Below, piece by piece: positions 60,860-64,000 of a stretch of 64,000 nt of DNA. Position numbers and translations under genes: made by a program. The DNA comes from Struthidea cinerea (lineage: Eukaryota > Chordata > Aves > Passeriformes > Corcoracidae). The first letter of the stretch is position 1. The number at the start of each line of letters is the position of its first letter. Where the stretch lies: assembly GCA_013397865.1 (NCBI GenBank), contig VZTI01000620.1:132678-196677 (forward strand), given 5' to 3'. The notes under the pieces were generated by a model, which saw only the letters and a program-made list of their open reading frames with translations, ran no database searches and was not told the origin of the DNA.

Positions 60860-62939
60860 TGCAAGTACGTGTCTAAATGTACGGACATACATGTAGGACT
60901 TCACACAATGGCCACCAACTCTGCTGAGACTGCTGGTTACCACTTCAGTGAAAAAATCTCATGATTTGGAGAGGGGAAGGGTGTTTAGGTTTCTAAATTT
61001 TTCAGTGCTGCTTTTTAGAAAGCAGTGTCTGCTTTTCAGGATAGCCTAGGGCATGCAGGGGTGTTTCTAACATTTTTAACTGGTGAGAACTAATCTCAGA
61101 CATAGTGAGGGTTATTGCATGGACACTGCATGCTACACCCTGTTTCAGTGTGTAATTTTGGGTCCATTTGTGCTTCTGAGCTTGATGTGAGCACAGGCAC
61201 CACCCACTCTCAGTGCAGAAGAAAAATAATATTCTGAAAGTGTTTTCAGATATTTTTTGAAGTTCTGCTGGATCTAGACCAACACTATCCCAGGGTGAGT
61301 GTGGAAAGAGGAATAAACAATAGAGTGAACCATTTGTAACAGCCAGCAAGCTCAGGGGAGTTTTTCTTATGTGTCTGCATTCCTCTAGCATTCTTCTCTG
61401 CAGTTTTTAAACAACAATTAAAGGAAATCTCTTTGGAGCAAGGACACTGTTAAAATGAGTACTTGTTTAGGTCTTTGGGTCCGCAGTGCTGAAAGGGAAT
61501 TTGAAGTGTTATGATGTATTTAAATAAATGCTGTTGCGAGAGCTGAAGTTGCCCATTTAACAGCCTGTGTTGTATTCTTTGCAGTATCCTTTCAGGATGA
61601 AACTCTTTCATATAGGGCTTTTTGTCTAAATATATATGTGTGTGTCTGTGTGTATACATTTATATGGGGTTTGTCCATGGGTAATGTAATTTTTTAATAC
61701 ATTGTTTCTTCTCGAAACCATTTTTTCTGAAAAATTCTCCAGTAACTATATCTACCAATAGAAATTTTTCAGGAAGATAAACCCCACTCAGAAAGATACT
61801 TGATCTTTCCAGTGAAAAATTGGCACAGCTGAAACAGGGAAAAGGCTTAAAATCAGGTTTTGGGTGATTAACACTAAGAAGGGTTGGTTGATATTTTAAC
61901 AATATTCATTAAAAAAAGGCAGCATTACTGAGGCTGACAAGCAAAGAGCTTCACTGCACAGTAAGAGTGTGAGCATCTCACTGTGAGAACAGAGACATGA
62001 CTCATTCAGTAGTGCCTCTTTCTCTTCCAATGGAGTGAGTCTGACCCCTGTGCATTGAATAGGATGCACAATGAAATACAAAAGAGTGTCTGTCATGACA
62101 ATTTCTCCTCTGTTTTGAAGTGACAATGCAGCAGCCATCTCGTTTTGTTCTCCCTCATCTTGATAAAACACTAGATTTTTTTTTCTGTTCTTTCTTTCAT
62201 AAATGCATTTAAAATTAATATGATGGATTGGGGAAAAAAATCTTTGATTCCTGAACTGATTCCACTATACGTATTGGATATGGCTTGAAAAAGAGGCAGC
62301 ATTTCAGCCCTCAGGTGAAATGGTTAGATGAGAACTATATTTAATATCTGCTTACTATGATGAACTTCACCCTTGGTTTTCTTCCAAAGCTGGCTGGTGG
62401 GAATCTAACAAGTCATCAGTAATTATCGTGTTGAATTTGCAAAAGATGGGTGAATGCCAGACCCTTAAAGAAGGAAAATGCAGTGCCCATACTTCTGAAA
62501 GGAGGGGTAAAGAGCCAGAGAGTTGCAAAGGTGTCAGCTTAGTTTCAATTTCAGAAAAATTGTAGGGAAAGAAATCATCAAGCCAACTATTTTTAGGCAC
62601 CCAGAATTAGAAGGGGGGAGGGGGGGAGGGGGAAAGCAAAAGGAAACATGGATTAGTCTGACAAGTCTTTCTTTTGCCAATCCTAATTGCCTCATGTGAC
62701 AAGGAAACACTGTGATTGAAGGGAAGCAAAAGATGTCATATCTTGGCTTCTAGCAGTGTTTTGAATGACATGTTCATCATCCAACTGGGAACCACAAGAG
62801 GCTGAGAGCGAAGATAGCTGGAAGACTGTAATCCAACCACAGTTATTCATGAGCCATTGCCAAAATGAAAGGGTAACTTGGGCAGACTCTTTGGAGTCTG
62901 GAAATACTTAATATTTTCTTGACTGTTCTAGATGTCTTG
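60860..62939. other. unique non-coding DNA
   Basis: No gene was recognised. Degenerate TG-rich simple sequence lies near 61633-61656, and the G-run at 62613-62632 is listed separately. The 129-codon minus frame at 61391-61002 has no domain signature. Confidence 0.55.
62613..62632 (+). repeat. G-run tract, possible quadruplex
   Basis: Six G, A, seven G, A, five G. The runs are long enough to supply four G-tracts of three or more with short loops, the basic requirement for an intramolecular G-quadruplex. It is embedded in AT-rich sequence with no promoter signs nearby. Confidence 0.85.
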
Positions 62940-63690
62940 ACAGGGTATTCAAATTAAATTTGCAGACTACACAAAAAAAAAAAGGATCCTTGGGACTAAA
63001 TGGGGACCAGCTACTCTACTGAATGCAAGATTTAGAGATCAAAATGTTCTTGAGATTTGATGTGAAAAAGTATGATTCAGAGCCTTACATTTAGAGAAAA
63101 TAGCTACATAAATACACATAAGGGAACTGCAAAATGGTAGGATTTGGTGATTTGTGACTCAAATTCTGTCTGATCAACAACCTCAGGTTGCTGCAATAGC
63201 TGACTGGGATGCAGAGAAAAATGTCAAGCCAGCATGTCAGGTGAAAGGAGTCTCCTGGTACTGATACAGCCACAGCTCAGGTGTTTCAGGTTTTCAGCTT
63301 CACATTTCTGAGCAGTTGCCCAAAGATTACAGGAGAGATTAACCAGAGAGTTGAAGAAGGTTTGCTCTGAGGAAAGAAAAAAATCACATGAGGGACAGAA
63401 GTCTTTAGAGGTGTAAAAGGCAGCTTTGGAGGAGTGGGGAATCACCTCCACATTCACATGGGGAAGGTAAAGTACCAAGCTTAACAAGCAAGAGGTTCCC
63501 AAGTGAAAGAGAACATCTTCCCAAGCAACACCAAGGAAGGTTTCTCAGGGTGAAAATTAGAACCAGTTGCTTGAGAAAGTTGTGGAAACTCCTTTGAAAG
63601 AATTGGTGGGACAACACCCTGCCAGGAGTAATAGAGGCATTTCTGATTTTCCTTGGGCAGCAGGAGGGTCTATGATTTTAGGCAGGCCCA
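62940..63690 (+). mobile_element. decayed L3/CR1-like LINE, 3' half
   Basis: Several blocks match ancient L3/CR1 elements in order. AAATTTGCAGACTACAC near 62956 corresponds to the KFADDT-coding stretch. ATCAAAATGTTCTTGAGATTTGATG near 63040 and a CAGAGCCTTACATTTAG block near 63080 follow. At the end are GCTTGAGAAAGTTGTGGAAACTCC near 63570, ACAACACCCTGCCAGGAGTAAT near 63612, and a final GGGTCTATGATTTTA. The middle is poorly matched. No usable frame remains. The boundaries are approximate. Confidence 0.5.
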
Positions 63691-64000
63691 GTGGGATTGT
63701 TAACAACCAATGATCCCCACCTGGCCCTTCCTGGGGGATATAACTGCTCTGTGCTCCTTACCTAGAATCCCTGCTCTGTCCGGGGATTACCAAATCCCTG
63801 ATGGTGATTCTCAGAAGGGCAACTGAGCAGGAGATACCAACGTTGCAACTTGCCATTGCTTTTATTCAGGATGCATCTCTCCAAACAGGGTTTTACCTGG
63901 TAAAACTTTGCGTATGCTCTTCGTGTGTCTTCTCCCTTTTCCTTACTCATATTTATTCAACTGCTTAAATCAAGTTCTTTGGGTTCTTCCATTCCTAAGA
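63691..64000. other. unique non-coding DNA at window edge
   Basis: Slightly GC-richer sequence after the LINE relic. Nothing was recognised; a 62-codon minus frame (63950-63762) has no signature. Confidence 0.5.

Noticed and set aside
60746..60964. 65-codon frames with Met-Tyr or His-Ile repeats
   Set aside because: They are direct translations of the ATACAT microsatellite on the two strands.
1..64000. CRISPR arrays, tRNA or rRNA genes, bacterial operons, phage or defence systems
   Set aside because: No regularly spaced direct repeats, no cloverleaf or rRNA words and no dense one-strand coding were found. The sequence is vertebrate nuclear DNA.

Overview
This window looks like non-coding chromosomal DNA from a bird. 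It is AT-rich. It carries several CR1 LINE fragments (the dominant avian retrotransposon), one solo LTR of avian ERVL-like appearance, a few very old LINE/SINE relics of CR1-L3 and MIR type, and simple repeats. No mammalian L1/Alu-type or bacterial features were recognised. A crocodilian or turtle source would share the CR1 and L3 families, but the low repeat density favours a bird. The species cannot be told from the sequence.

No protein-coding gene could be recognised with confidence. Most of the window is unique sequence, either intergenic or a very long intron. Almost all open frames are short and have no recognisable domains; the longest are 202 and 207 codons. Two stretches deserve attention as possible exons. 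One is a minus-strand open frame at 56154-55672 rich in cysteine, with 12 Cys in 160 codons and an N-glycosylation sequon. The other is a 172-bp minus-strand segment at 34195-34024 with a good 3' splice site, a near-perfect 5' splice site and an open frame between them.

Layout. 1-7.4 kb: unique DNA with small perfect hairpins. 7.4-8.0 kb: a CR1 3' end, plus strand. 8-12 kb: unique DNA with an AT-rich hairpin flanked by a 25-bp perfect direct repeat (11.08-11.20 kb). 12.03 kb: a short antisense CR1 piece. 12.1-31.4 kb: unique DNA with an interferon/AP-1-like motif cluster (15.6-16.0 kb), homeodomain-type motif clusters, an A-run (19.2 kb), an old antisense CR1/L3 scrap (21.9 kb) and nested palindromes (28.7 kb). 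31.5 kb: an antisense MIR-like SINE. 34.0-34.2 kb: the candidate exon or conserved element. 40.0 kb: a TAAT/octamer cluster. 42.5-42.7 kb: a purine-rich strand. 43.5 kb: an antisense L3/CR1 relic. 52.3-52.6 kb: the solo LTR. 54.4-55.66 kb: a CR1 with an internal reverse-transcriptase deletion, followed within 20 bp by the cysteine-rich open frame on the other strand. 60.8 kb: an (ATACAT)n microsatellite. 62.6 kb: a G-run. 62.9-63.7 kb: a decayed plus-strand L3/CR1 LINE.

The parts do not form a gene system. The most useful leads are cis-regulatory candidates and the two possible exons. All rest on reading the sequence by eye, without alignment or conservation data.
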